In this document: piece after piece, positions 8,143-17,509 of the stretch
How the letters are laid out: the number at the start of each line of letters is the position of its first letter
How positions within the stretch are numbered: the stretch's first letter is position 1
Assembly: GCA_964463145.1 (NCBI GenBank)
Contig: CAYXBG010000003.1
Span: forward strand, 1-52,609
Source of the DNA: CAYXBG01 sp964463145
GTDB lineage: Bacteria > Acidobacteriota > UBA6911 > RPQK01 > CBDAPI01
Length of the DNA stretch: 52,609 nucleotides
Direction: 5' to 3'
The notes under the pieces: generated by a model
The model's input: only the letters and a program-made list of their open reading frames with translations
Told to the model about the DNA's origin: nothing
Database searches by the model: none
Position numbers and translations under genes: made by a program

Positions 8143-8305
8143 CCGAATTCCTCCAGCTCGCGTTACGTAAAAGAAGAGCTCACGGTCTGCACAAAGGCCA
8201 CCGCAAGCAACCCTACACCGAGCGTAAGTTTAGCCTCGAAAGCAGGGTGAAAACAAGGTCCTAATTAGTAACCCCCTGCAATACTTCGTGAGGGTCGCAA
8301 TTGAG
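8143..8305. other. Intergenic stretch with a startless membrane-like reading frame
   Basis: On the minus strand 8163-8264 is a 33-codon open stretch between two stops. Its end (KLTLGVGLLAVAFVQTV) looks like a membrane helix, but there is no ATG, GTG or TTG early enough to make it a gene. It could be a decayed small membrane gene or chance. I see nothing else in this gap. Confidence 0.3.
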
Positions 8306-8566
8306 TTAGGCCAGCACTTGCTCTTCTTCGTTGTCAGGTCGCGGAACACCGGTCAAGTTATCCAGTTCCTTTTGGGAAACCTTTACTTGGCGTTTATTGG
8401 CCTTATAGTAGTGAGGGTGCTCGTTTTTACGGGCGGCATATATTTCCCCCCAGCACTTCTTGCACTCCCTAACGTGGTCCAAAAAGTCCAGCTTGTCATC
8501 CAGATCAAGCTGATTACCTAAAAAATCTACCAGTAAACTACGGTCACACATAAGCGTCGATATCAT
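8306..8566 (-). CDS. Small zinc-finger protein of anti-sigma (zf-HC2) type
   Basis: The protein contains the His-x3-Cys-x2-Cys pattern of zinc anti-sigma factors (DHVRECKKC) preceded by an upstream Cys (MCDRSLL) and the usual Leu-rich spacer. I place the start at ATG 8566 or ATG 8551; the frame stays open to 8611, but the added residues look non-coding. It has no membrane segment, unlike typical membrane-bound anti-sigma factors, and its C-terminal half is charged. No sigma factor gene is adjacent, so the partner is unknown. It may regulate the downstream membrane, PHPT1-like and ferredoxin genes, but this is only inferred from order. Confidence 0.6.
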   Translation of the reverse strand: MISTLMCDRSLLVDFLGNQLDLDDKLDFLDHVRECKKCWGEIYAARKNEHPHYYKANKRQVKVSQKELDNLTGVPRPDNEEEQVLA

Positions 8567-8855
8567 ATTTAGAAGACCCCCCCAACTTCGGATCAGACAT
8601 CTATAAGACAATGGCAGTAGGTGGAAAGTTTCAAAAAATTTAAAAGTTTAGTTAGAAACACTCTAAATCTAACCGAATAACACAGTGCAGAGAGGTTTAT
8701 GATCTGCCGCCTCAAAGACCCTCTACCTCAGGCAAACTCAAACAGGTGTTCGGTACTAGATATATTCGAACCCTTTTCCCAAACCAAACCTCTAAACAAG
8801 GTAAAGAGGCTGAATTTTAACGGAGATTAAAAGAATCAAAGAAGAGGAGCATGAA

Positions 8856-9377
8856 ATGAAAAACTCATTGAAATCTACAATCTTTCTCGCCATTGCAGTC
8901 ATTATCTCCACTCATGCCTGTGTTATGGGTAGAGCAACACTGACCGAGATGGAAGAGACAGTACGTGATGAACTTCTGAGACTTCCCTATTACGGGGTTT
9001 TTGACAACATCAATTTCCAGATCCAAGGAACCAAAGTGATTCTCAACGGTCAGGTTACACGACCTGCTGTTAAACGTTCTGCTGAAGGGGCTATCAACCG
9101 CCTCAACTTCGTATCTGCAGTACAAAACGACCTAGAAGTTTTGCCTCTCTCGAAGAACGACAGACACATCCGAAACAAACTTCTTCGGTCTATCTACTCA
9201 AATGGATATTTTCTGCACTATGGAAGAGTTCATGCACCCGTCCGGATTATTGTGAAAAATGGCAATGTCAGATTGGTTGGGAATGTTTTTAGCGAACTTC
9301 ATAAAAACCTGGCACAGCGTAAAGCAATGAATACTCCCGGCGTATTCTCGGTAACAAATGATCTGATAATCTCATAA
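8856..9377 (+). CDS. Exported protein with two BON domains
   Basis: Residues 1-25 form a signal peptide. Two BON-type alpha/beta modules follow: about 33-100 (VRDELLRLPYYGVFDNINFQ through GQVTRPAVKRSAEGAI) and about 105-173 (IRNKLLRSIYSNG through LVGNVFSELHK). Each has the conserved Gly before the last helix. BON domains bind phospholipid or stabilise the envelope, as in E. coli OsmY. The ATG at 8856 is preceded by GAGGAG. The gene stands alone with its own upstream region, so it is probably monocistronic, and it converges on smc. Confidence 0.85.
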   Translation: MKNSLKSTIFLAIAVIISTHACVMGRATLTEMEETVRDELLRLPYYGVFDNINFQIQGTKVILNGQVTRPAVKRSAEGAINRLNFVSAVQNDLEVLPLSKNDRHIRNKLLRSIYSNGYFLHYGRVHAPVRIIVKNGNVRLVGNVFSELHKNLAQRKAMNTPGVFSVTNDLIIS

Positions 9378-9400
9378 CGGTCGATCACAATGGTCCTAGA

Positions 9401-9443
9401 GACTGGAGGATTGTCTTGCATTGCTAGTGACACTCCTCCAGTC
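9401..9443. terminator. 10-bp perfect inverted repeat between convergent genes
   Basis: GACTGGAGGA (9401-9410) is the exact complement of TCCTCCAGTC (9434-9443), with a 23-base loop. A second pairing, GTCTTG (9413-9418) with CAAGAC (9443-9448), is mutually exclusive with it. There is no T-run. It lies after the BON gene and well after the end of smc, so it could stop or stabilise either transcript. Confidence 0.4.
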
Positions 9444-9617
9444 AAGACAGTAGAACTCAACAAAGTGCGGGTAGAAATTCGGGTCGAGAGTCACTTGTCC
9501 TGAAACAACCGGGGGAAAACAAACTTCCCGTACTCGGGCCAATAAACCAAGATAATCTAGCTTCTCACCCAAATTGCTCTACTCAGATCGACACTATGGC
9601 TTGGGAACAGCAATGTC

Positions 9618-12600
9618 TCAGATTCGGACCGAGATAGCCTCAGAAATACCGGCCAAAGGCATGGTTACCCCCAAAAGCGAATCCGCTACTTCCATAGTTT
9701 GCTTGTTGTGAGTAACTACAATGACCTGAGTCTTCTCACACATTTGCTGTAGCAAATGTGTGAACCGGCTTATGTTGGCATCATCCAAAGGAGCATCAAC
9801 CTCGTCTAACACGCAAAACTTGCTGGGGCGATAGGTGAAAAGGCCTACCATCAAAGCCAACACTGTGAGTGTTTTCTCACCCCCTGATAACAACATTACA
9901 TTTTGGAGACGCTTCCCGGGTGGTTGAGCAAAAACCTCTAAACCACTCTCCAAAATGTCGTCACCATCAAGTAGACGCATGCCACAATCGCCTCCTCCCA
10001 AAAGAGTGTGGAACACTCTCTTGAAAGGCCTGTTAATCGCATCGAAAGCCTCTTGAAATTTTTCAAGGCTACGTCTATTCAGGTCATTTATTACTTTCTC
10101 GGTGTCGGCGATTGAGCCCTCGAGATCACTGCGCTGGGTAGTTAGGAACTTATGACGTTCTTCACTCTCCTGGTACTCCTCTAGGGCGGTCATGTTGATA
10201 GCTCCAAAGCTTTCCAATTTACGTTGCAGATCCGAATGTCTACTGACAACATCTTCGGAGGCCACTTGTGAAAGATCTGTATTCTCAGCCAAAGAAGCAA
10301 GATCTTGACTCAGTTGTTCCTTACACTTCTCTTCAATCCCCTCCAACTGCGTCTCCAATCGTGCCACTCCGACCTGGATTTCTGAACACATTGACTGCCG
10401 TTCTTCCCGCTCCTTTAATAATCCTTCCATCTTTTCTTGTAGGCCTGGAAATTCTGACTTCCATCTCTGATAATGCTCTCGCTGATCTGATAAAGCCTCT
10501 CCGACTTGTAACTCCTCTGTCTCGAGTTCCTTGAGGCGAGTCGCTAGAGTTTTTTCCTCGAGATCCAAGGATGCATTATTATTTTCAGATCGCTCAATCC
10601 CCTGAGTAGCCACTTCTTCTCGTGCACGAAGACTTTTCACCTGCTCCTGAATACGCCCCAAGGTATCCTGAAGTGATTGCCCTCGTTCTTCAACCACCTT
10701 GCGATCCGAAGCCACTGAATTAAATTGTTGCTGAACACGTTCCAATTCTGATCTAACCTGAGACAACTCACCTAGGGACTCCTGTAGAAGTTTCTCCGCC
10801 TTGATCTTCTCCGTCTTGGCCTGGGCGAGCTCTTGTTCGGTTGTCTTGGTCCTCTTTTTTACTTTCTGAGCTCTTTGACTTGCATCATCTAAATTCCTGG
10901 CAAGTTCCGCTATCAGCCTTTTATCCCGTGCCAGATCACTGGTCAACTGTTCCCGGCGCATACCGAGGCCGAGAACTTCACGATCAAGAACATTAGCTCT
11001 GGCACTGATTTCCCCAACATCTTTTTTCACATCGGCCAGTTTTTTCCGACTTGCCTTTAAACGGTCCTCTAACTTGCTCAGCTTCTTCTGAGCCCCGCCC
11101 AGTCTTTGTTCAACCTCTTGTCTCTGCCTTTTAAGACTAAGAATACCCAGCTTGTGGGATTCCGTGGAATTAGCAGTTAGAAGTCCTCTCGGTTCCAGAG
11201 ACACCCCATCCATAGTGATAAAAGTAGTCTGAGGATAGGAATGCGCCAAGTTGAATGCACAATCTAAATCGGAAACTACGACCGCATTTGCACTGCCGGG
11301 AAGCACGCGCTGGAAGGCAGCTTCCACTACAGGATCCATTTTCAGTAAATCCGCTACCGTACCTAAAACCCCAGGTGTCCCAGCAGAGGGGACAGTGTGA
11401 ACGGGGAGATCCTTTCCGAACCCGTTGTCAGATTGAAGGGTCAAAAACGAACACCGCCCCCCTCCCAAACTACGGGCCTGGCCCAATCCCAACTTCGCTT
11501 GATCCATGGAATCCACCAAAACATATTCCAATTGATCGTCCAGAAATTCCTCCATGAGCCGTTCGAACTCTGGAGGAGCATCTATACTCTCAGCCAGCGT
11601 GCCCCCGTTCGTAATCTGATGGCCATTCTCCAAGTTGTTTAGAAACTGCTGAACACCATCACTGTAATTCGAGTGATTCAACTCCACTTCCTGTAAAGAC
11701 TGGAGTCTCTCTTTGAAAGCTATAACCTGATGATTGAGTCCTGTCTGCTCGGATTCCAATTCGTATACTTCGTCTTCCAGTTTCTTCCTTTGTTTGGTAA
11801 GCCTTGATAGCTCCGCCAGGGCGTCCTCATACTTTGCGTTGATTTCCTCAGAATCCTTTTGGAATAGCGCGTCTCGTCTTTCACGCTCGTGCAGATCGAT
11901 CTCCGCCCGCCCGTGCTCTTCTCCCAATTCAGACTGTTCCCGCCGCAGATGCCTTCTTTGTACTTCTAGTTGCTCCAGAAGATGCCCCAGCGATGCACTT
12001 CGAGCCGATCTCTCCAAAATCTGATTACGATAGCTTTCAACCTTCTCCTCAATCTCTTTGACCTTGCTTAAGCATTTGTCCAATAATCCGGTATGGCTCT
12101 CCATAAGACCGGTTACCTCGTCCTGCTGTGAAACTAGTTGCTCGAGCTCCAACTCATATCGCTCCAGCTCATCTCCAGATTTCTCAAGAGCGTCCTGGAT
12201 AGAAGCCCGCTGAGAATTGCTATCCAAAAGATACTTCTTATTTGCCTCAATTTGCTCCTGATGATAGTTGATGGCATTTCTGGTTCGATCAATCTCCAAG
12301 ACGATAGCCGCGCTTTTTTCGGTAAGGTGAGACAGCTGCTCTTCCAGGCTATCCCTCTCTTTATTTCTAGCCTTATATTCCTTGGACATTTCCCTGTACG
12401 ATTCATCTAAAGAACTTCCCTCTTTTTTGGTTGAAGCTAGCTCTATTGAACACTTCTCAAGTTGGGCCGCTAACTCCTCTGCTTCCAGAGCAAAACGGAC
12501 AGCTTGCAATTCCCGGAACTCTTCCTTCATACGGGTATAGCGTCTGGCCTTTGAGGCTTGGCGTTTCAGTGATCGTAAACCTTTCTCAACTTCCTGTATT

Positions 12601-13202
12601 ATGTCGGTCGCACGCAACAAGTTTTGACGGGCCAATTCCAACTTCAGCTCGGCTCTTCGACGCTGGCTCTTGTACCCAGAGATTTGTGCGGCCTCTTCTA
12701 TGACAGCCCTTCTTTCCAAGGGCTTCGAAGTCAAAAATGACTCCATCTTTCCCTGTGCAATAAATGCATAAGAAGCATACCCTAGTCCCAGTGTCTCCAA
12801 AGACTCACGGATATCTCTAAGTCGGCACCGTCTATCGTTGATGAGATAGACACTCTCGCCTGAACGGTACAGCTTACGACAGATCTCGAGCCGATCATCG
12901 GTAAATTCCCGACCTTGCACCTCGATGGTCTGCTCTTGATTGAACTTCAAGCGCAGAGTCGCCTGTGCCATACCACTCTGCTTTCGCTTGCTCGTACCAC
13001 TGAAAATGAAATCTTCCATTTTCAGCCCACGCATCTCTCGCGCATTCTGGGCTCCTAGAACCCAGCCGAGCGCATCGAACAAATTCGATTTTCCACAACC
13101 GTTCGGCCCTACGATCCCAGTGAGTTTGTCGTCAAAGCAAACCTCCACCTTGTCGGCAAAAGACTTAAAGCCAACGAGGCTCAAAGAATCAAATTTGGGC
13201 AT
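9618..13202 (-). CDS. smc: Chromosome segregation protein SMC
   Basis: SMC is the ATPase of the condensin complex that organises and separates chromosomes. The 1194-residue product has the complete architecture: N-terminal Walker A GPNGCGKSN at about 32-40, a Q-loop (AFIAQGKM), a long coiled coil, and a hinge near residues 510-670. A second coiled coil follows, then the ABC signature LLSGGEKTL and Walker B FCVLDEVDAPLDD. The length is typical. No scpA or scpB is adjacent. It is transcribed divergently from the S55 peptidase gene. GAGG lies upstream of the ATG. Confidence 0.97.
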   Translation of the reverse strand: MPKFDSLSLVGFKSFADKVEVCFDDKLTGIVGPNGCGKSNLFDALGWVLGAQNAREMRGLKMEDFIFSGTSKRKQSGMAQATLRLKFNQEQTIEVQGREFTDDRLEICRKLYRSGESVYLINDRRCRLRDIRESLETLGLGYASYAFIAQGKMESFLTSKPLERRAVIEEAAQISGYKSQRRRAELKLELARQNLLRATDIIQEVEKGLRSLKRQASKARRYTRMKEEFRELQAVRFALEAEELAAQLEKCSIELASTKKEGSSLDESYREMSKEYKARNKERDSLEEQLSHLTEKSAAIVLEIDRTRNAINYHQEQIEANKKYLLDSNSQRASIQDALEKSGDELERYELELEQLVSQQDEVTGLMESHTGLLDKCLSKVKEIEEKVESYRNQILERSARSASLGHLLEQLEVQRRHLRREQSELGEEHGRAEIDLHERERRDALFQKDSEEINAKYEDALAELSRLTKQRKKLEDEVYELESEQTGLNHQVIAFKERLQSLQEVELNHSNYSDGVQQFLNNLENGHQITNGGTLAESIDAPPEFERLMEEFLDDQLEYVLVDSMDQAKLGLGQARSLGGGRCSFLTLQSDNGFGKDLPVHTVPSAGTPGVLGTVADLLKMDPVVEAAFQRVLPGSANAVVVSDLDCAFNLAHSYPQTTFITMDGVSLEPRGLLTANSTESHKLGILSLKRQRQEVEQRLGGAQKKLSKLEDRLKASRKKLADVKKDVGEISARANVLDREVLGLGMRREQLTSDLARDKRLIAELARNLDDASQRAQKVKKRTKTTEQELAQAKTEKIKAEKLLQESLGELSQVRSELERVQQQFNSVASDRKVVEERGQSLQDTLGRIQEQVKSLRAREEVATQGIERSENNNASLDLEEKTLATRLKELETEELQVGEALSDQREHYQRWKSEFPGLQEKMEGLLKEREERQSMCSEIQVGVARLETQLEGIEEKCKEQLSQDLASLAENTDLSQVASEDVVSRHSDLQRKLESFGAINMTALEEYQESEERHKFLTTQRSDLEGSIADTEKVINDLNRRSLEKFQEAFDAINRPFKRVFHTLLGGGDCGMRLLDGDDILESGLEVFAQPPGKRLQNVMLLSGGEKTLTVLALMVGLFTYRPSKFCVLDEVDAPLDDANISRFTHLLQQMCEKTQVIVVTHNKQTMEVADSLLGVTMPLAGISEAISVRI

Positions 13203-13361
13203 CTTTAGTCAGTCAATCCTCTAGAAAAAATATACGCTAATGATGTCAATCGAGACTGACAAAACCTATCTACTTAGACCATTGCACAGCATCTGCCTGA
13301 CAAGGTAGTTTCCTGTACCCCTAGGTCAAATCTATCTCCGCATTGTGTAAATCTTATCCGG

Positions 13362-13391
13362 TTGCTAGCCCCCAGACAGCTTCTGTATAGT
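13362..13391 (+). promoter_or_regulatory. Possible sigma-70 promoter for the S55 peptidase gene
   Basis: TTGCTA (13362-13367) and TATAGT (13386-13391) are separated by 18 bases and lie about 50 bases before the start codon at 13440. The match is moderate and was found by eye only. Confidence 0.35.
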
Positions 13392-13439
13392 TAGGGGCGC
13401 TTCTTCTGTCACGAATAGGGCTGAAGTTTAAAATCACCA

Positions 13440-15248
13440 ATGATGACCATCCGTTACCGTCTTGCCATACAAGTCAGTTCTCTCCTTGTCTTTTCTCTGT
13501 CTTCATTCTGCTGGACGCAACAAGTCGAGTTTTTCCCATTGACTGAGGTTAGGCCAGGGTTGCAGGGTATAGGGAAAACTGTCTTTGAGGGGGTTACGGT
13601 TGAGGATTTCAACGTTGAAATCCTCGGAGTCATCGGGAAGATTCGTCCCGGACGCAACCTGATTCTTTCTCGTCTTTCCGGGGCCAAAATAGAAAGAACC
13701 GGTGTCTTTGCAGGTATGAGTGGAAGCCCTGTCTATGTTGAAGGCAAACTCCTCGGTGCCGTTGCTTTTGCATTCCCTTTCTCGAAAGAGCCAATCACCG
13801 GCATAACCCCAATCCAAGAGATGGTCGGAATTTTTCAAGGAGAACCTGAAACCCTTAGGTCATGGGCACCTCGGGCAAACCTCAAAAACAAACTTCAAGC
13901 TTTTGGTCTCGGACAAAAGCTTAATCCTCCTCCCAAATTACCGTCGATTTCGGTCGACCTCGTCAACACAAAACTCAAAGGGACACTAGAACCGATTGCA
14001 GCCCCTCTGAATCTGATAGGTGTGGAACTAAGCGCATCAAAAAAATTTCATTCAGATTTCACTGAATTAGGTCTGATTCCTATTTCAGGGATCACCTCAA
14101 TGGACCCTGACCCCGAAAGCGTACCTGTTGTAATCCCAGGCTCTACCATAGCAGCGCACCTTGTAACTGGTGACTTAGAGGTAAGCGCAGCCGGAACAAT
14201 CACAAGTATTGACGGTAATCGAATTTATGCTTTTGGACACCCCTTTCTGGGGCTCGGATTTACCAGTATGCCCATGAGCAGTGGATCAGTAATTACGGTC
14301 ATACCAAGTATATTCAGCAGTCAGAAAGTTACAGCCGTCAACTCCTTCATTGGATCGATTCGCCAGGACCGAGATACTGGTATTTTGGGGCTACGTGGTG
14401 AAAAACCCAACATGATGCCTATTTCTTTACGTCTCACAACCAGTAGAAATATTATCCGTCAGCTCAACTTCCAAATCGTCCAGGGGGCCTTCCTCTCACC
14501 TCTTCTAGCAAACTTTGCAATCTTTAACTCTATAGTCTCCTCCGAAAAAGGAACGGGACCGCAGGCTTTCAGAGTCGAAATAAGTATCTCGATAAAAGGT
14601 TATCCCCAGGTGCGATACTCCCGTAATGTCTCTAATCCAACCAATGCCGCTAAAGTTGTGGGCGGGTTACTTGACCTTCTTCTCAATAGCGGTTTTGACG
14701 GCATACTGTTTGAAGAAGTAGATGTGCGGATACAATCCGTTGAAGAGCAGCTAAAAGCAACACTAGAACAGGTCTGGGTTGACCGTAGAGAGATAAATCC
14801 CGGAGATAAGGTCAATTTCAAAATGATCCTCCGTCAGAATGAAGGAACAATCATTTCCCAGGATTACAGCCTGCCTATCCCAGAAGATATGACTCCCGGG
14901 CCAGTCCATGTAACCATCGGAGAGGGGATATCCTTGGCCAACTCGGATGCAGAAAAGGATACAGCACGGTTTATCCCTCAGAATACCTACCAACTCATTC
15001 GCGCCATTAACAATCTCAAAAAGAACGACAGGCTTTACGTTCGTCTCTACCGTAGCAGCCCGGGGATCGTCATTGCGGGAGAAGAAATGTCTTCGTTACC
15101 TCCATCCATGCTGGAAATTCATAACTCAGGCAAGTCAACCGGTACTAGCCGGCCACTAAATAGTGTGATCCATTTAGAGCGCGAGATGGAGATCACTCGA
15201 TTTATTCTCAAAGGGATTAAAACTATTCAGCTAAACGTTAGAAGCTGA
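13440..15248 (+). CDS. Exported SpoIVB-like S55 peptidase-domain protein
   Basis: The N-terminus (about 1-27) is a signal peptide. Residues 92-99 read GMSGSPVY, the active-site Ser motif of S55 serine peptidases such as SpoIVB, followed by GKLLGAV. A GHPF motif with a candidate catalytic His267 follows much later. In SpoIVB the His precedes the Ser, so the order is reversed here. No PDZ domain is visible. The rest (about 400-602) is beta-rich. Its substrate is unknown; it may be a periplasmic protease. The propeller gene follows after 18 bases, suggesting an operon. The start is one of two adjacent ATGs (13440 or 13443). Confidence 0.8.
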   Translation: MMTIRYRLAIQVSSLLVFSLSSFCWTQQVEFFPLTEVRPGLQGIGKTVFEGVTVEDFNVEILGVIGKIRPGRNLILSRLSGAKIERTGVFAGMSGSPVYVEGKLLGAVAFAFPFSKEPITGITPIQEMVGIFQGEPETLRSWAPRANLKNKLQAFGLGQKLNPPPKLPSISVDLVNTKLKGTLEPIAAPLNLIGVELSASKKFHSDFTELGLIPISGITSMDPDPESVPVVIPGSTIAAHLVTGDLEVSAAGTITSIDGNRIYAFGHPFLGLGFTSMPMSSGSVITVIPSIFSSQKVTAVNSFIGSIRQDRDTGILGLRGEKPNMMPISLRLTTSRNIIRQLNFQIVQGAFLSPLLANFAIFNSIVSSEKGTGPQAFRVEISISIKGYPQVRYSRNVSNPTNAAKVVGGLLDLLLNSGFDGILFEEVDVRIQSVEEQLKATLEQVWVDRREINPGDKVNFKMILRQNEGTIISQDYSLPIPEDMTPGPVHVTIGEGISLANSDAEKDTARFIPQNTYQLIRAINNLKKNDRLYVRLYRSSPGIVIAGEEMSSLPPSMLEIHNSGKSTGTSRPLNSVIHLEREMEITRFILKGIKTIQLNVRS

Positions 15249-15266
15249 ATCCATCGGACTCTGTTT

Positions 15267-17474
15267 ATGCTATTTCGTTTCTCCTGCTTAATTTTTCTCT
15301 TTTTGACATTCACCTGCAACCTTTCAGGTTCTAAGCCTCAGTTCTGGAGGACTGCCAACCAATCCGAATTTCTAAAGGGGAAATTCAAGGGAGTGGCCTT
15401 AACTAGTGATGGCCGGCTCATCCTAGCTCCAAAATTTGATCTGCTCTTCAATACTCAGCAACCATTCATCTACTCTCTGACAAGCGACGACGATCAAAAT
15501 ATATATCTAGGCACTGGTGACGCGGGTAAAATTTTCCGAGTTACACCCTCCGGATCTAGTAGTGAAATTGCAGATTTGGAGGAATCTGGAGTGCAAAGCC
15601 TAGTGATTTCAGCGGACGGCAGCCTGTTCGCTGCCACAGCACCCAGTGGGAGTATTTACAAAATACGGCGCGGGAAAGCCCCGGAGTTATTTTTAAGTCT
15701 TGAAGACAAATACATTTGGGATCTGATCATCGACTCCGACGGTTACCTTTACATAGCCACAGGACCTCAGGGGAAAATCTATCGGGCTGATACAGAGAGT
15801 GGTCAATCAACAGTTTTCTATGACAGCAAGGAACACCATTTTGTTGATCTAGGCTGGGACATCGACTCGAATCTATTGGCAGGCTCGGCTCCTAATGGCC
15901 ACCTTCTCCGTCTGGATAAACAGGGGAAGCCTTTCGTTCTATACGACTCCAACCTCGAGGAAATGAGAGGCATTCGAGTCGACCGCAACGGTAATATCTA
16001 CGCTGCGGGCATCTCCTCCGAGTTTTCCCGGAACACCACCGCTACCCCAACAACTATAAAAGCTGCTGCCAGAAGAGCTCTAGGTGAAACGGTTCTCGCC
16101 AGTGCATCCAGCCAGCTCGAAAAATTAGAAGGCTCGCTGAGAGGCAACAAAGTCGAACTCTACCGGATTAATCGGGAGGGGTTAGTAACGACCCTCTATG
16201 GGCGAGATGATTACAGCATTCTGGATTTATTAGTGCGTGATAACGGAGAGATCATATTTGGTACCAGCTATCAGGGGCGCTTATTTTCTGTCACACCACA
16301 AAGACTCGTCAAATTGATCGGTTCAACTCCAGACGAAAAAATAACTCGTCTTGCATCCAGTGGCGAAACAATCCTATTGGCCACCAGCAACTTGGGTAAG
16401 CTGTATCGCTTGTCGAGCTCTTCAAAAAATAGAGGCAGCTACGAGTCGCTGCCCCTGGATGCGGCTATGTCAGCAAAGTGGGGTCGAATACGTTGGGAGG
16501 TAGTCAACCCTCTAGGCCATATCATACGTTTCAGCACACGTTCCGGAAACACCTCGAGACCCGACCAATCATGGTCAGACTGGGAAGAGGCTAATGGGGC
16601 CGCAGATGGGGCTTCAATTGTTAGTCCTAATGCTCGGTTTCTACAGTGGAAGGTCCATTTCCAGGCAACTCCCCAATCGAGAGGGCTTCTTGCAGAAGGC
16701 GATGCCATAGGACTAGTCGAGATCAGTTATTTGCAGCAAAACCTACCGCCCTTGATTAAATCTGTGGCGATTCATGGGCCAGGCACGGCATTTGTGCCTC
16801 AAATCGCAACCATTCCTGCAGGAGGAAGTTCTATTGGCGGACCAGGAAATGCCCACCTAAGATCGCTACCCAAAAGAATTCAAAAAATCAATAATACTCC
16901 AGTTCTTCCTCCAAGAAGGGTCTTTGTGCCCGGGGCACGAAGTATCTCCTGGAAAGCAGCTGACCCAAATGGGGATGACCTTGTATATACCGTTGACCTT
17001 AAAAGACTGAACGGTTCAAACTGGACTCAAGTAGCGACCAAATTAGAAAACAATTTCTACACCTTGGATGGAGTAAGTGTCCCAGCAGGTAAGTATGTCT
17101 TCAGAATCACAGCCTCTGATCTCATTAGTAATCCCCCGGAACTAGCGCTCCGAACAACAATGCAAAGCAAGCCGTTCTCTATAACTAATGCTCCTCCTAG
17201 CCTCAAAATCTTACAAACCGGAAACATCGATGGAATCGTGACCGTCTCCGTAAAAGCTAGTACTACCTCAAGCTGGATCTACCAGATGGAGTATTCAGTG
17301 AACGGGGGAACGTGGACCATCGTCCACCCGGTTGACGGGATTGCCGACAGCACTGAAGAATCCTACCAATTTAACGTTGAGGACCTCTCCACAGGACAAC
17401 ACGATCTGCGGGTTCGAGTGGTTGACACGGTGGGAAATGTAGGCACCAGCCGTTCAGAACTCTACATACCCTGA
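15267..17474 (+). CDS. Exported beta-propeller protein with C-terminal Ig-like domain
   Basis: A signal peptide is at residues 1-22. From about 35 to 400 there are repeated four-strand units with patterns such as DDDQNIYLGTGDAGKIFRV and SDGYLYIATGPQGKIYRA, typical of six- or seven-bladed propellers of the NHL/SMP-30 kind. Residues about 540-735 form Ig/fibronectin-like strands (AGKYVFRITASDL, LSTGQHDLRVRVVD). It is probably extracytoplasmic and involved in binding rather than catalysis, though this is not certain. It lies 18 bases after the S55 peptidase gene, so the two may act together. The gene ends tail-to-tail with the solute-binding protein gene. Confidence 0.75.
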   Translation: MLFRFSCLIFLFLTFTCNLSGSKPQFWRTANQSEFLKGKFKGVALTSDGRLILAPKFDLLFNTQQPFIYSLTSDDDQNIYLGTGDAGKIFRVTPSGSSSEIADLEESGVQSLVISADGSLFAATAPSGSIYKIRRGKAPELFLSLEDKYIWDLIIDSDGYLYIATGPQGKIYRADTESGQSTVFYDSKEHHFVDLGWDIDSNLLAGSAPNGHLLRLDKQGKPFVLYDSNLEEMRGIRVDRNGNIYAAGISSEFSRNTTATPTTIKAAARRALGETVLASASSQLEKLEGSLRGNKVELYRINREGLVTTLYGRDDYSILDLLVRDNGEIIFGTSYQGRLFSVTPQRLVKLIGSTPDEKITRLASSGETILLATSNLGKLYRLSSSSKNRGSYESLPLDAAMSAKWGRIRWEVVNPLGHIIRFSTRSGNTSRPDQSWSDWEEANGAADGASIVSPNARFLQWKVHFQATPQSRGLLAEGDAIGLVEISYLQQNLPPLIKSVAIHGPGTAFVPQIATIPAGGSSIGGPGNAHLRSLPKRIQKINNTPVLPPRRVFVPGARSISWKAADPNGDDLVYTVDLKRLNGSNWTQVATKLENNFYTLDGVSVPAGKYVFRITASDLISNPPELALRTTMQSKPFSITNAPPSLKILQTGNIDGIVTVSVKASTTSSWIYQMEYSVNGGTWTIVHPVDGIADSTEESYQFNVEDLSTGQHDLRVRVVDTVGNVGTSRSELYIP

Positions 17475-17509
17475 AAACCAGACAAGACTCACGCTCGCCA
17501 TTACCGAGA

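Noticed and set aside
8288..8521. Plus-strand reading frame of 77 residues
   Set aside because: It is antisense to the zinc-finger protein, whose Cys/His motif is recognisable, and shows no family features.
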